Below the pieces are notes generated by a model. The model did not search any database and was not told where the DNA came from. It saw only the letters and a list, made by a program, of their open reading frames with translations. A stretch of DNA of 19,087 nt, taken from positions 32,129 through 51,215 of the forward strand of contig NVVB01000002.1 of the NCBI GenBank assembly GCA_002402085.1, in the 5' to 3' direction. Shown here piece by piece: positions 1 through 7,299 of the stretch; within the stretch, counting starts at the first letter, position 1, and each line of letters begins with the position of its first letter. The DNA is from Gammaproteobacteria bacterium. Its GTDB lineage: Bacteria > Pseudomonadota > Gammaproteobacteria > Pseudomonadales > UBA3067. Position numbers and translations under genes: made by a program.

Positions 1-138
1 GAAAGTTTCGAGCGCGCAGTCGATACCCACATCAAAACAGTGCGTGCCAAGTTACGCGCCATTGATGCCAGCGACCAATCACTCATTACTCATCGTGGCG
101 TAGGCTACAGCGCAAAAATATCTAGACTACCCCGCTAA
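1..138 (+). CDS. creB: Response regulator, C-terminal DNA-binding domain (CreB-like), 5'-truncated by the window edge
   Basis: The first 45 codons read in frame 1 to a TAA at 136-138. They encode the end of an OmpR/PhoB winged-helix domain: a recognition-helix segment (residues VDTHIKTVRAKLR) followed by the C-terminal hairpin (THRGVGYSAKI). Both are hallmarks of this response-regulator class. The receiver domain lies outside the window. The gene ends 29 nt before a CreC-type sensor kinase, and creD follows, so the identity CreB rests mainly on gene order. The fragment alone would fit any OmpR-family regulator. It presumably binds DNA when phosphorylated by the downstream kinase. Confidence 0.85.
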   Translation, partial: ESFERAVDTHIKTVRAKLRAIDASDQSLITHRGVGYSAKISRLPR

Positions 139-167
139 CACGAGCCAGGTCAGGACAAGAGAACCCC

Positions 168-1601
168 ATGAGTTTTAACCTAAGAATTTTCCTGGTTTAT
201 TTTTTCATCGTCGGCGTCGCAACCTCGCTGTTACTCAATGTAGTGCTGTCAGAGCTTAAACCTGGTATTCGCCAATCCACAGAAGACGCATTAGTGGATA
301 CTGCCAATTTACTCGCAGAAATAGTCGCCGAAGATTTTAATAGTAGCCTAATCAACCAAGAAAACTTTTCTCAAAGCATGCACCGCTTTCTCGCGAGAAA
401 TCATAAAGCCAAAATTTCTTCCATCAACAAATCCAGCAGCGCCCTGCGTATTTACATTACCAATATTCAAGGCATCGTAGTCTATGATTCAAGCGGTCTG
501 GCCGTAGGCCAAGATTACTCGCAGTGGAATGATGTGTACCTCACCCTCAAGGGCCAATACGGTGCCCGCAGCACCCAATCAACCCCAGGCGATGAACTCA
601 GTACTGCAATGTATATCGCTGCCCCAATCATTCAAAACGGTCACATCGTGGGCTCTCTCACCGTGGCCAAGCCCGGCATATCAGTGCAGCCATTTATCGA
701 CATCGCACGTAATAAAATCCAAAACCGCAGCATACTGTTGGTGGCGTTATCACTGATTGCTGCAATTGCATTGTCCTATTGGCTCACCCGCTCCATTCGA
801 AAGCTGGTTCATTATGCTGACGAGATAGGTCGTGGTGCGCAGCCTCCCGCGCCGCAATTAAAGGAAACCGAACTCGCCAAGCTCGCAGGCGCGATCGACA
901 ATATGCGTCGTCAGCTTGAAGGCAAGGAGTACATTGAAAAATACGTTTACGCACTGACGCACGAACTCAAAAGCCCGATCTCCGCCATTAAAGGAGCCGC
1001 TGAAATTATTAACCCTCAAATGCCAGATCAGGATTTAGCGCACTTTATGGGCAACATACAATTTGAAGTAAAGCGCATAGACGAAATGATTAATCGCTTG
1101 CTGGCACTGGCGTCAGTGGAAAAACAGGAATCCTTAGAGCACACTCAAGTTGTGAACCTGCCGGACCTAATCCAAGAAGTGATGACGAGTAAACAGCAAC
1201 ATCTACACAATAAAAAACTTACCCTCGATATACACCTACCCGCCACCGCACAGGTTCAAGGCGATGCGTTTCTACTACTACAAGCCGTGGATAACCTACT
1301 GCAAAATGCCATTGATTTCAGCCTTGAAGGCGGTAAGATATTTATTCAACTGAACACTGAGAACCCGCTAACGTTAACAGTCCGCGACCACGGTGTAGGA
1401 ATCCCTACCTACGCGCTGGAAAAACTTTTTGATCGCTTCTACTCGCTAGCCCGCCCAGACTCCCACAAGAAAAGCTCGGGCTTAGGGCTGTGTTTTGTGG
1501 CACAAATTACAGAGCTGCACCGCGGCAGCATCAACCTACAAAACAATAAAGATCAGGGCGTTACAGCAACGCTTACACTGCCTCACAGTCAAACGACTTA
1601 A
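168..1601 (+). CDS. creC: Sensor histidine kinase CreC
   Basis: Inner-membrane two-component sensor kinase of 477 aa, close to the size of E. coli CreC. An N-terminal membrane segment (about residues 7-26) and a second one (about 188-206) enclose a periplasmic sensor region of roughly 160 residues. A HAMP-like linker follows. The dimerisation/phosphotransfer box ALTHELKSP places the phospho-accepting His at residue 265. ATPase motifs are in order: N-box DNLLQNA (375-381, Asn380), G1 DHGVGIP (407-413) and G2 GLGL (438-441). It should autophosphorylate and pass phosphate to the regulator encoded just upstream, 29 nt away. The ATG at 168 is preceded only by a weak purine-rich stretch, consistent with translational coupling to creB. 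In enterobacteria this system responds to fermentation or peptidoglycan stress; the signal here is unknown. The symbol is supported by the creB-creC-creD order. Confidence 0.92.
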   Translation: MSFNLRIFLVYFFIVGVATSLLLNVVLSELKPGIRQSTEDALVDTANLLAEIVAEDFNSSLINQENFSQSMHRFLARNHKAKISSINKSSSALRIYITNIQGIVVYDSSGLAVGQDYSQWNDVYLTLKGQYGARSTQSTPGDELSTAMYIAAPIIQNGHIVGSLTVAKPGISVQPFIDIARNKIQNRSILLVALSLIAAIALSYWLTRSIRKLVHYADEIGRGAQPPAPQLKETELAKLAGAIDNMRRQLEGKEYIEKYVYALTHELKSPISAIKGAAEIINPQMPDQDLAHFMGNIQFEVKRIDEMINRLLALASVEKQESLEHTQVVNLPDLIQEVMTSKQQHLHNKKLTLDIHLPATAQVQGDAFLLLQAVDNLLQNAIDFSLEGGKIFIQLNTENPLTLTVRDHGVGIPTYALEKLFDRFYSLARPDSHKKSSGLGLCFVAQITELHRGSINLQNNKDQGVTATLTLPHSQTT

Positions 1602-1678
1602 ACCCAAGGCAAGGCTTCACAAACCTCATCGAATCCACATCAAGCCCTCACATTAGCGGCTTATCCTAAGGTCAATCG

Positions 1679-1701
1679 TTCCAATACCGCCCTTATTGGA
1701 A
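1679..1701. promoter_or_regulatory. Inverted repeat upstream of creD (candidate operator or hairpin)
   Basis: Perfect 8-bp arms TTCCAATA (1679-1686) and TATTGGAA (1694-1701) flank a 7-nt spacer, 28 nt before the creD start codon. No T-run follows, so it is a poor rho-independent terminator. An operator for a dimeric regulator or an mRNA leader hairpin is more likely. The classical E. coli CreB target (two TTCAC direct repeats 6 nt apart) is not seen here; only a single TTCAC occurs, at 1616-1620. Confidence 0.4.
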
Positions 1702-1729
1702 TCCCCCATGACACCTTAGGAGTATCCCA

Positions 1730-3121
1730 ATGAACAACGTACTGTTTAGAAAACTGGCCTTTATCGGCGTGATTATGGCCTTACTAATAATCCCGTTGAT
1801 GATGATCTCCGGCAAGATTACAGAGCGTGATGCCTTTCGCGTCGAGGCAAAAAATAACGTTTCCTTAAGCTGGGCTCGAAGTCAAAAACTCATGGGGCCT
1901 ATATTGGTCATTCCCTACTCGCATCAAATCCAGCGATCAGTCAGCAGCCCCAAAACCAACGAATTAATCACTCGCACAATACGACTAGAAAAAAGCCTAT
2001 TTATTCTACCCGAGTCTACTGAGATTAATTCACACATTGACACCGATACCCGCTACAAAGGTATTTACAAGATCCCGGTTTATACCACCCAAATCAATGT
2101 CAAAGGAGTATTTTCGAAAGCTTCTATTCACCACGCGATGGACCAAGTTCAAGACACCGTAGAATCCGTTTCATTCGAAAAAGCGTATCTAACCACAACA
2201 ATCTCCGATCCTCGCGGCATTAACACAATCCCCACACTGCACTGGCAAGCAGAAGAACGCCCCTTCAAGCCTGGCAGCAAACTGACCAATCAAAATAACG
2301 GCATCCATGCCCTCGTAGGATCTCTCGAAGACCTTAATACGGATCAAATAAATTTTGATTTCCAAATCGAATTACGCGGTACAGAACAGCTGTCATTTAT
2401 TCCTTCAGGGAAAGAAACCCAAGTCCAAATCACCTCCCCTTGGCCTCACCCACAATTTACCGGTTCTTTTTTGCCTCACTCAAGAACAATTGATTCCAAT
2501 GGCTATCAAGCGCATTGGAAGATAAGTTCGTTTGCCAGCAATATCAGCAGCAACGCACAGCGCTGTGAGCAAGGCGATTGCCTCGCCCTGTTCGCTAGTG
2601 AGTTCGGCGTTAAACACATCAACCCTGTGGATGTCTATTTACAGTCAGAGCGGTCGGTGAAATACGGCTTTTTATTTATTGCCTTAAGTTTCGTAACCTT
2701 TTTTATTTTTGAGATCATTCAAAAACTATCCATCCACCCGATCCAGTATTCGTTAATGGGGCTCGCCATTGCGCTCTTTTATTTACTGCTAGTCTCACTT
2801 TCTGAACACATCGGGTTCGCAAAAGCCTACGGTATCGCCGCCATCAGTTGCGTCAGTTTATTATTTTATTACCTACGTTTTATACTCAACGGACTCAAAC
2901 AGGCGAGCGCCTTCTGCGCATTACTTCTTCTACTCTACGCGATACTCTACATTATCATCAGCGCTGAAGACTTCGCGTTTTTAATGGGCGGTGTACTCAC
3001 CTTCCTAACCCTAAGCATTGTAATGATCACCACGCGCAATATTGACTGGTATCAAATAGGCCTTCAAGCCGATGATAAAAAACAACAGGATCTCCGAAAC
3101 AACACAGCGCCAGGTGAATAA
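1730..3121 (+). CDS. creD: Inner membrane protein CreD
   Basis: Membrane protein of 463 aa, close to the ~450 aa of E. coli CreD. One membrane segment lies at residues ~10-29. A large polar domain (~30-305, presumably periplasmic) follows, with the family-like arrangement of an FRVEA-type motif and the RGTEQLSFIPSGKETQVQ stretch. A cluster of about five hydrophobic segments lies at ~312-332, 340-358, 365-385, 390-409 and 415-435, then a short polar tail. The ATG at 1730 has an AGGAG ribosome site 7 nt upstream (1718-1722). In Enterobacteriaceae and Aeromonas/Pseudomonas relatives, CreD is the main CreBC-regulated output and affects envelope integrity and beta-lactam response. Its biochemical activity is not established. 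It follows creC by 128 nt and sits 4 nt before a VanZ-like gene. Confidence 0.9.
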   Translation: MNNVLFRKLAFIGVIMALLIIPLMMISGKITERDAFRVEAKNNVSLSWARSQKLMGPILVIPYSHQIQRSVSSPKTNELITRTIRLEKSLFILPESTEINSHIDTDTRYKGIYKIPVYTTQINVKGVFSKASIHHAMDQVQDTVESVSFEKAYLTTTISDPRGINTIPTLHWQAEERPFKPGSKLTNQNNGIHALVGSLEDLNTDQINFDFQIELRGTEQLSFIPSGKETQVQITSPWPHPQFTGSFLPHSRTIDSNGYQAHWKISSFASNISSNAQRCEQGDCLALFASEFGVKHINPVDVYLQSERSVKYGFLFIALSFVTFFIFEIIQKLSIHPIQYSLMGLAIALFYLLLVSLSEHIGFAKAYGIAAISCVSLLFYYLRFILNGLKQASAFCALLLLLYAILYIIISAEDFAFLMGGVLTFLTLSIVMITTRNIDWYQIGLQADDKKQQDLRNNTAPGE

Positions 3122-3125
3122 CTGA

Positions 3126-3515
3126 ATGCCTAATAAATTGAAACGCGTAATCCCAGCATTCATATGCTTCGCATTTATTTGCTGGGTTATTCTGCAGGCC
3201 AATGCCGGTGCCAACACGGTGTTCTTCAACATCGTTGCCGCACTGCCTTATGGAGACAAACTGGGCCATATCATGCTCTACGGAGTACTTACCTTACTTT
3301 TGAACATTGCTTTGGGATTCAAAATAATATCCCTTGCGAAGGTTAAGGTCTCCGTGGCTGCGAGCTTAGTCTTATTTTTTTCTGTAGGTGAAGAGATAAC
3401 ACAAGCGTTCATCCCTAATCGCAATTTCGACATCCTCGATCTTATTGCAGATGGTGTCGGTATACTTTTATTTAATGGCTTGAGCATCCGATATGTAAAA
3501 GAAAACCGTACATAG
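3126..3515 (+). CDS. VanZ-like family membrane protein
   Basis: Protein of 129 aa with about four hydrophobic segments (~8-24, 47-64, 76-88, 104-120). It shows the VanZ-family signature: DKLGH near residues 44-48 after the first loop, then the SVGEEITQ block (86-93), Arg99 and an acidic series D102/D105/D109 leading into the last helix. VanZ-like proteins are short membrane proteins; the founding member gives low-level teicoplanin resistance, but most homologues have no known function. The ATG is only 4 nt past the creD stop and an AGGTG-type site overlaps the creD 3' end, so the two genes are very likely co-transcribed and translationally coupled. This suggests a shared envelope role. Family assignment is good; function is unknown. 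Confidence 0.75.
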   Translation: MPNKLKRVIPAFICFAFICWVILQANAGANTVFFNIVAALPYGDKLGHIMLYGVLTLLLNIALGFKIISLAKVKVSVAASLVLFFSVGEEITQAFIPNRNFDILDLIADGVGILLFNGLSIRYVKENRT

Positions 3516-3526
3516 GAACTAAAAAC

Positions 3527-3551
3527 CAGCCTGCCCCAACAAGGTAGGCTG
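3527..3551. terminator. Weak hairpin after the cre-vanZ operon
   Basis: Arms CAGCCTGCC (3527-3535) and GGTAGGCTG (3543-3551) pair over 9 bp with one G-U, around a 7-nt loop, 12 nt after the VanZ-like stop. There is no T-run on the + strand. On the minus strand the stem is followed by a T5 tract, so it could stop antisense transcription better than sense. Function uncertain. Confidence 0.35.
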
Positions 3552-3746
3552 CATTCACGACACATGGAAAGAACATGATCTCTGACAAACCAACTTACAA
3601 ATCGCTCAGGCCATAACCCAGGCTAAGAAACACCCTTTAGCGTCTGACGAGGCGATGTTGGCAGCGACGACGCCAGGACATCGACATAGCCCTTAACAAG
3701 CTCACTTTCAAGTGCAAAATACATGCTGAGCGTTGACTAAATAACG

Positions 3747-3752
3747 TATAAT
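3747..3752 (+). promoter_or_regulatory. Candidate -10 box for the LVIVD lipoprotein gene
   Basis: A consensus TATAAT lies 37 nt before the ATG at 3790. With a 17-nt spacer the -35 hexamer would be TGCTGA (3724-3729), which is weak. A TTGACT at 3733-3738 looks like a -35 but is only 8 nt from the -10, too close for sigma-70. Treat as a probable start region rather than a mapped promoter. Confidence 0.4.
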
Positions 3753-3789
3753 CCCGCGAATATAAATCAATCGATAATATGGATATACG

Positions 3790-6672
3790 ATGTTTAAATA
3801 CCACTCTCCCAAAGCCCTCAAACTTAGCCTTCATAGTTTATTATTTGGCAGCCTAATCACCCTTGGCGCCTGCGGTGGCGGCGGAGGAGGAAGCGGCTCA
3901 GATCCTGAAAGCAATATCGCTCCCGATAGCATTGGAACCGATAGCATTGGAACCGATGACACTGGAGCTGACAACACTGGAACCGACAACACAGAAATTG
4001 ATAGTACGGAGACCAACGGCACCGAAATTGCGACATCACCAGCCCCGTCACGAAGCGATCCGTTTACCGGGCAAGCACAGCTCGGCCCGCTAATTAACGC
4101 GACGCTTGAATTACGCTTAATCAATCAGCTCAACGGCCCAGCACTCTTCACCACACAAACAGATGAGAGTGATGATTTAAGCCTGGCCGGTCTATTTCGC
4201 ATCCCCGAAGAAATGGTCACCGACCAAGACTTTTATCTTATTAGCATTACCGGCGGAGAAGACATCGACGCCAATGACGATGGCGTTTTGGACGACCAAC
4301 GAACCACCAATATCGGTACGATCCACTCCATTATTACCGGCGCCCAAATCAAAGCGGGCAACTTCGGCGTAAGTATCGTCACTGAAGTGGTCTATCAAAA
4401 TAACCGCTATCTATTGGCCACTCAGCCCGACTTCGCCGCACTGGGTGATCGGCTCAGAACTATCGCTAGGCGTTTATTGAGAAGAGATATTACCGACGAC
4501 TCAGAAATCGCCATGGACGATATCCTTGCGTGGCAACCCACCCTGCATCAAACAGCACTCGTGCACAATTATTCTGACTACCAAACATTAATCGACGACA
4601 TCCATGCAGGTAGAGACGTACTCTATAACTCTCTGCCGTTCAACAGCTTTGAAATTGCGCACATCGACAACCCGTCGCCTCAAGGTGTAGTAATTAAAAA
4701 CGGTTATGCACTATTGGCTCATTCACAACAAGGCTTCAACGTTATTGATGTGCGAGATAATCAGCAGCCGGTTATAGTCACCACCCCCAGGTTACACCGC
4801 GATGGCGAAGACATTGCACTCTTTAATAACACAGCCTACATCGCCACTGGCGTAGACTTTGCGGAAACTCCAGGGCTTTCCGTGTGGGATGTGACTAACC
4901 CAGTGCAAGCGGTCTATACACAGTTGATCGACTCGCCCTTTACAGAGCGTAATCACAGAGACTGCACTACCACAACCGAAGAGGGGAATGCCGTCCGACG
5001 CTGCGAAGTGACCATGTTTGCGGCAAACAGAGTAGAAACCTCCGATCGTTACGCCTACGTCATCTATAACTCTCGCGCTCTTTTCGAACAAGTGACCGTA
5101 AGCCTGGACGAGAACAACAGCACGAACCCCACGTCTGGCATACAAGTAATTGACCTTAATGATAATACCCAAGTCGACTTCGTCGATTTTGTCGGAGCCA
5201 CTGACATTGCACTCACCGAGGACGGACAAACCGCTTATGTACTCGACGGCAAGAGAGTGGTTCGCGTCAACACCCACAAAGACACCGACGGCACTCTCGA
5301 AAGAGAAGAGCTAACAAGCATCTCGGGCGATCAACTCACCATCGCAAACAATCATCTATACCTCTACACCGCCCAAGGTAATCTCGACATCTACTCACTT
5401 CCTGTGACACGCGATAGTATCGCCATTTCCTCGCTCACTGTTTCCGGCAATCGCGCTCGTAGCCTCGAAGTCATAGACAACCACGCCTACATCGGGGTGA
5501 CCGGCACAGTGAGAATTGTTGATGTAAGCAATGTCCAAGAGCCCTTTTACAAGGCTGGCGCCACCAATCGCGGACCAGTCACTGAGGGACTCGCAGTCGA
5601 AGGGGATTTCTTATACGTCGCAAACCAAAACGCTGGATTCATCATCTCAGACATTGGCGCAGTCATCGAAGACGATAATTACCGCGAGGATTTTCCTGCC
5701 GTAGTCGATAATCAGCCCGAAGTCAGCACTGCACTAGTGCGTAACGGAAACCACCTCTATGTAGCCAACCATGGTTTAACCGGTTACGAAATAACCGACC
5801 AAGGCGCCCTTGCACCTGTATCAAACCAAGCCTTCGAAGACATAGAGCAAATGCAAATCGTTGATCAACAACTGATCACCGTTAGTAATACTCAGCACGT
5901 CAGTACATTTTCATTAGCGGACCCAAGCACGCCCACCTTTCTGGGTTCCACATCCAATGTTGCCGGCGACCCCTTGCCGACATTCGACAAAGGCCTGGTC
6001 GTTCATAACCAATATGCCTACGTCAGCACATCGCCAAACAATGCCGCCGAGATAGCGGTCCATGTCTACGACCTCAGTGCAGGCGATGATAATACGTTGG
6101 TCGAAACGCTATTGCCCGTTCAGCAAGAGCGCCGATTCGGATGCACTGTACGCAATGGTGATTACCTCTACGCAATCGGTGATCGTCGTGTAGAAATATT
6201 TAACCTGGCCGCCGACCCGATTTCCCCTCCGACCATCAGTACGGCTCGATTTCCTCTCTGTGAAGAAATTATTATCCGCGACGACATTGCCTATATTGCC
6301 TCAGGCAACGAAGGTGTATTTATTTATAACTTTTCTTCCGCGCTAAACCCTACCGAGTTGAGCCATTTTGACACCACTGGGCACGCAGGCGGAATATTCT
6401 TAGACAATGAACTTTTATACATTGGCAGCTTCAACAGTGTCTCAGTGGCGAACATTAGCAACCCGAGCAGGCCTACATTGATTGGTGCTGCACGAACCCC
6501 GGGGGAACCTGGAAAACTATTAGTTACAGAAGAATATGTGGTGGTAATTGATGGTTCAAATGGCATCACCGTATTGCATGCCTTAGATGAATTAAATGAT
6601 CAATTAGATGAGTCCGATGAATCAGGTGAACTGAGTGAGCCAGATGAATTGGATAACTTGACCGCCCAATAA
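3790..6672 (+). CDS. LVIVD-repeat beta-propeller lipoprotein with N-terminal minisatellite linker
   Basis: Secreted lipoprotein of 960 aa. The signal peptide ends in a lipobox LGAC with the lipidated Cys at 28, followed by six glycines. Residue +2 is Gly, which favours outer-membrane sorting. A low-complexity acidic/Thr linker (46-80) is built of seven five-residue units of the form D-S/T/N-I/T-G-T. A folded domain follows, with a calcium-type loop DANDDGVLDD (160-169). From about residue 290 to 930 are many repeats with the pattern I-x-x-G-x-A-Y-(I/V)-A then G-(F/L)-x-V-x-D-(V/I)-x-(N/D)-x-x-x-P, typical of LVIVD/YVTN-like propeller blades. A second EF-hand-like loop (HKDTDGTLEREE) lies at 496-507. 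The C-terminus is strongly acidic. Cys residues 396 and 407 or so could form a disulphide. It likely acts as a surface binding scaffold; its ligand is unknown. It has its own putative promoter and a strong terminator. Confidence 0.75.
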   Translation: MFKYHSPKALKLSLHSLLFGSLITLGACGGGGGGSGSDPESNIAPDSIGTDSIGTDDTGADNTGTDNTEIDSTETNGTEIATSPAPSRSDPFTGQAQLGPLINATLELRLINQLNGPALFTTQTDESDDLSLAGLFRIPEEMVTDQDFYLISITGGEDIDANDDGVLDDQRTTNIGTIHSIITGAQIKAGNFGVSIVTEVVYQNNRYLLATQPDFAALGDRLRTIARRLLRRDITDDSEIAMDDILAWQPTLHQTALVHNYSDYQTLIDDIHAGRDVLYNSLPFNSFEIAHIDNPSPQGVVIKNGYALLAHSQQGFNVIDVRDNQQPVIVTTPRLHRDGEDIALFNNTAYIATGVDFAETPGLSVWDVTNPVQAVYTQLIDSPFTERNHRDCTTTTEEGNAVRRCEVTMFAANRVETSDRYAYVIYNSRALFEQVTVSLDENNSTNPTSGIQVIDLNDNTQVDFVDFVGATDIALTEDGQTAYVLDGKRVVRVNTHKDTDGTLEREELTSISGDQLTIANNHLYLYTAQGNLDIYSLPVTRDSIAISSLTVSGNRARSLEVIDNHAYIGVTGTVRIVDVSNVQEPFYKAGATNRGPVTEGLAVEGDFLYVANQNAGFIISDIGAVIEDDNYREDFPAVVDNQPEVSTALVRNGNHLYVANHGLTGYEITDQGALAPVSNQAFEDIEQMQIVDQQLITVSNTQHVSTFSLADPSTPTFLGSTSNVAGDPLPTFDKGLVVHNQYAYVSTSPNNAAEIAVHVYDLSAGDDNTLVETLLPVQQERRFGCTVRNGDYLYAIGDRRVEIFNLAADPISPPTISTARFPLCEEIIIRDDIAYIASGNEGVFIYNFSSALNPTELSHFDTTGHAGGIFLDNELLYIGSFNSVSVANISNPSRPTLIGAARTPGEPGKLLVTEEYVVVIDGSNGITVLHALDELNDQLDESDESGELSEPDELDNLTAQ
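3925..4029 (+). repeat. In-frame 15-bp tandem repeat, about 7 units
   Basis: Units start at 3925, 3940, 3955, 3970, 3985, 4000 and 4015. The first two are identical (GATAGCATTGGAACC); later ones diverge gradually. The period is a multiple of three, so copy-number change would only lengthen or shorten the lipoprotein linker (residues 46-80) by five residues per unit. Confidence 0.85.
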
Positions 6673-6693
6673 CTCCCGTTAGGCCCTCCACCC

Positions 6694-6750
6694 AAGCATC
6701 CTATTTATTGAGTCTAGTAGTAGACATAAAATGAAATAGGGTGCTTTTTT
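6694..6750 (+). terminator. Rho-independent terminator of the lipoprotein gene
   Basis: A 13-bp stem (left arm 6694-6706, right arm 6734-6746, one G-U pair) encloses an inner GTCTA/TAGAC hairpin. It is followed by a T6 run at 6745-6750, 22 nt after the stop codon. A classic strong terminator for the + strand. Confidence 0.88.
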
Positions 6751-7045
6751 CAACCCCCCTTAATTACACTGTCATTCACAAAATCTTTCGCACACTATTT
6801 ACTAGGCTTATCGCCTATCGCGTTGTTCACTTTACTGCCGCCAAACTTTACCAACACTATCCTTAACGGTATGATCAGCCCATATCATTGAGCGGTTATT
6901 CATTAATAGCCTTTTAAAAAATTCATCGCAGATAATACTGCAAAGCGTTTACCCTTATATATTAAGCACCAAACAGGGTTCTGGCAGCCGCCCATCAAAC
7001 AAAATAAATTAAAAAAAGACTCAAACTAGTTCGTTTAAATATTCT

Positions 7046-7059
7046 TTACGGGCCAGTAA
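7046..7059. promoter_or_regulatory. Palindrome 1 upstream of P450 (operator-like)
   Basis: TTAC and GTAA arms enclose GGGCCA, giving TTACGGGCCAGTAA, symmetric at all but one base pair. A related palindrome lies about 100 bp downstream at 7148-7160, so both may be sites for one dimeric regulator. Confidence 0.4.
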
Positions 7060-7144
7060 TTTTAGACTAAATCAGTTTCTACCCAGAACGCATTCATTAA
7101 AACAACCAGTTCGAACATTACCTAGACCGTAGGCAGGAAGCATG

Positions 7145-7163
7145 ATTTTACGGCCTGTAAAAT
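7145..7163. promoter_or_regulatory. Palindrome 2 upstream of P450 (operator-like)
   Basis: A 19-bp sequence with perfect 7-bp arms ATTTTAC and GTAAAAT around GGCCT, ending 136 nt before the P450 ATG. Its core TTACGGCCTGTAA nearly matches palindrome 1. The size and symmetry fit a TetR/GntR-type operator. No cognate regulator gene is adjacent. Confidence 0.45.
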
Positions 7164-7233
7164 AAACAATGAAAAACAAGAATCCTCACGCATCAAAAAG
7201 AGAGTCATTTACACGCTGAATTGCACACACGAT

Positions 7234-7243
7234 GTGTTAACAC
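7234..7243. promoter_or_regulatory. Palindrome GTGTTAACAC near the P450 start
   Basis: A perfect 10-bp palindrome, 56 nt upstream of the P450 start codon. An ACAC-GAT-GTGT inverted repeat partly overlaps it. It could be a repressor site or chance; nothing else supports function. Confidence 0.25.
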
Positions 7244-7299
7244 GCCTTAGGATAAAAGATTCAAGCAGCTAACCGATAATAAAAAGGAATATAAATATC

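Larger units (their letters stand above)
6751..7299. other. Long intergenic region upstream of the P450 gene, no gene seen
   Basis: This AT-rich stretch has no open frame of useful length on either strand. It contains several perfect or near-perfect palindromes described separately (7046-7059, 7145-7163, 7234-7243), plus GTTCGAAC at 7109-7116. It ends in an AAGGA ribosome site (7284-7288) 11 nt before the P450 start. Its length and palindrome density suggest a regulated promoter region, but no promoter hexamers stand out. Confidence 0.55.

Noticed and set aside
1616..1632. TTCAC upstream of creD as a CreB cre-tag
   Set aside because: Only one TTCAC half is present; the second half six bases later reads CATCG, so the direct repeat is absent.
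3733..3752. TTGACT plus TATAAT as a sigma-70 promoter
   Set aside because: The hexamers are separated by only 8 nt, too short for a sigma-70 promoter; only the TATAAT was kept as a candidate.
4792..5277. 161-codon open frame on the minus strand
   Set aside because: It lies entirely opposite the LVIVD lipoprotein gene, whose lipobox and repeat structure are clear; the antisense translation shows no domain-like pattern and no ribosome site.
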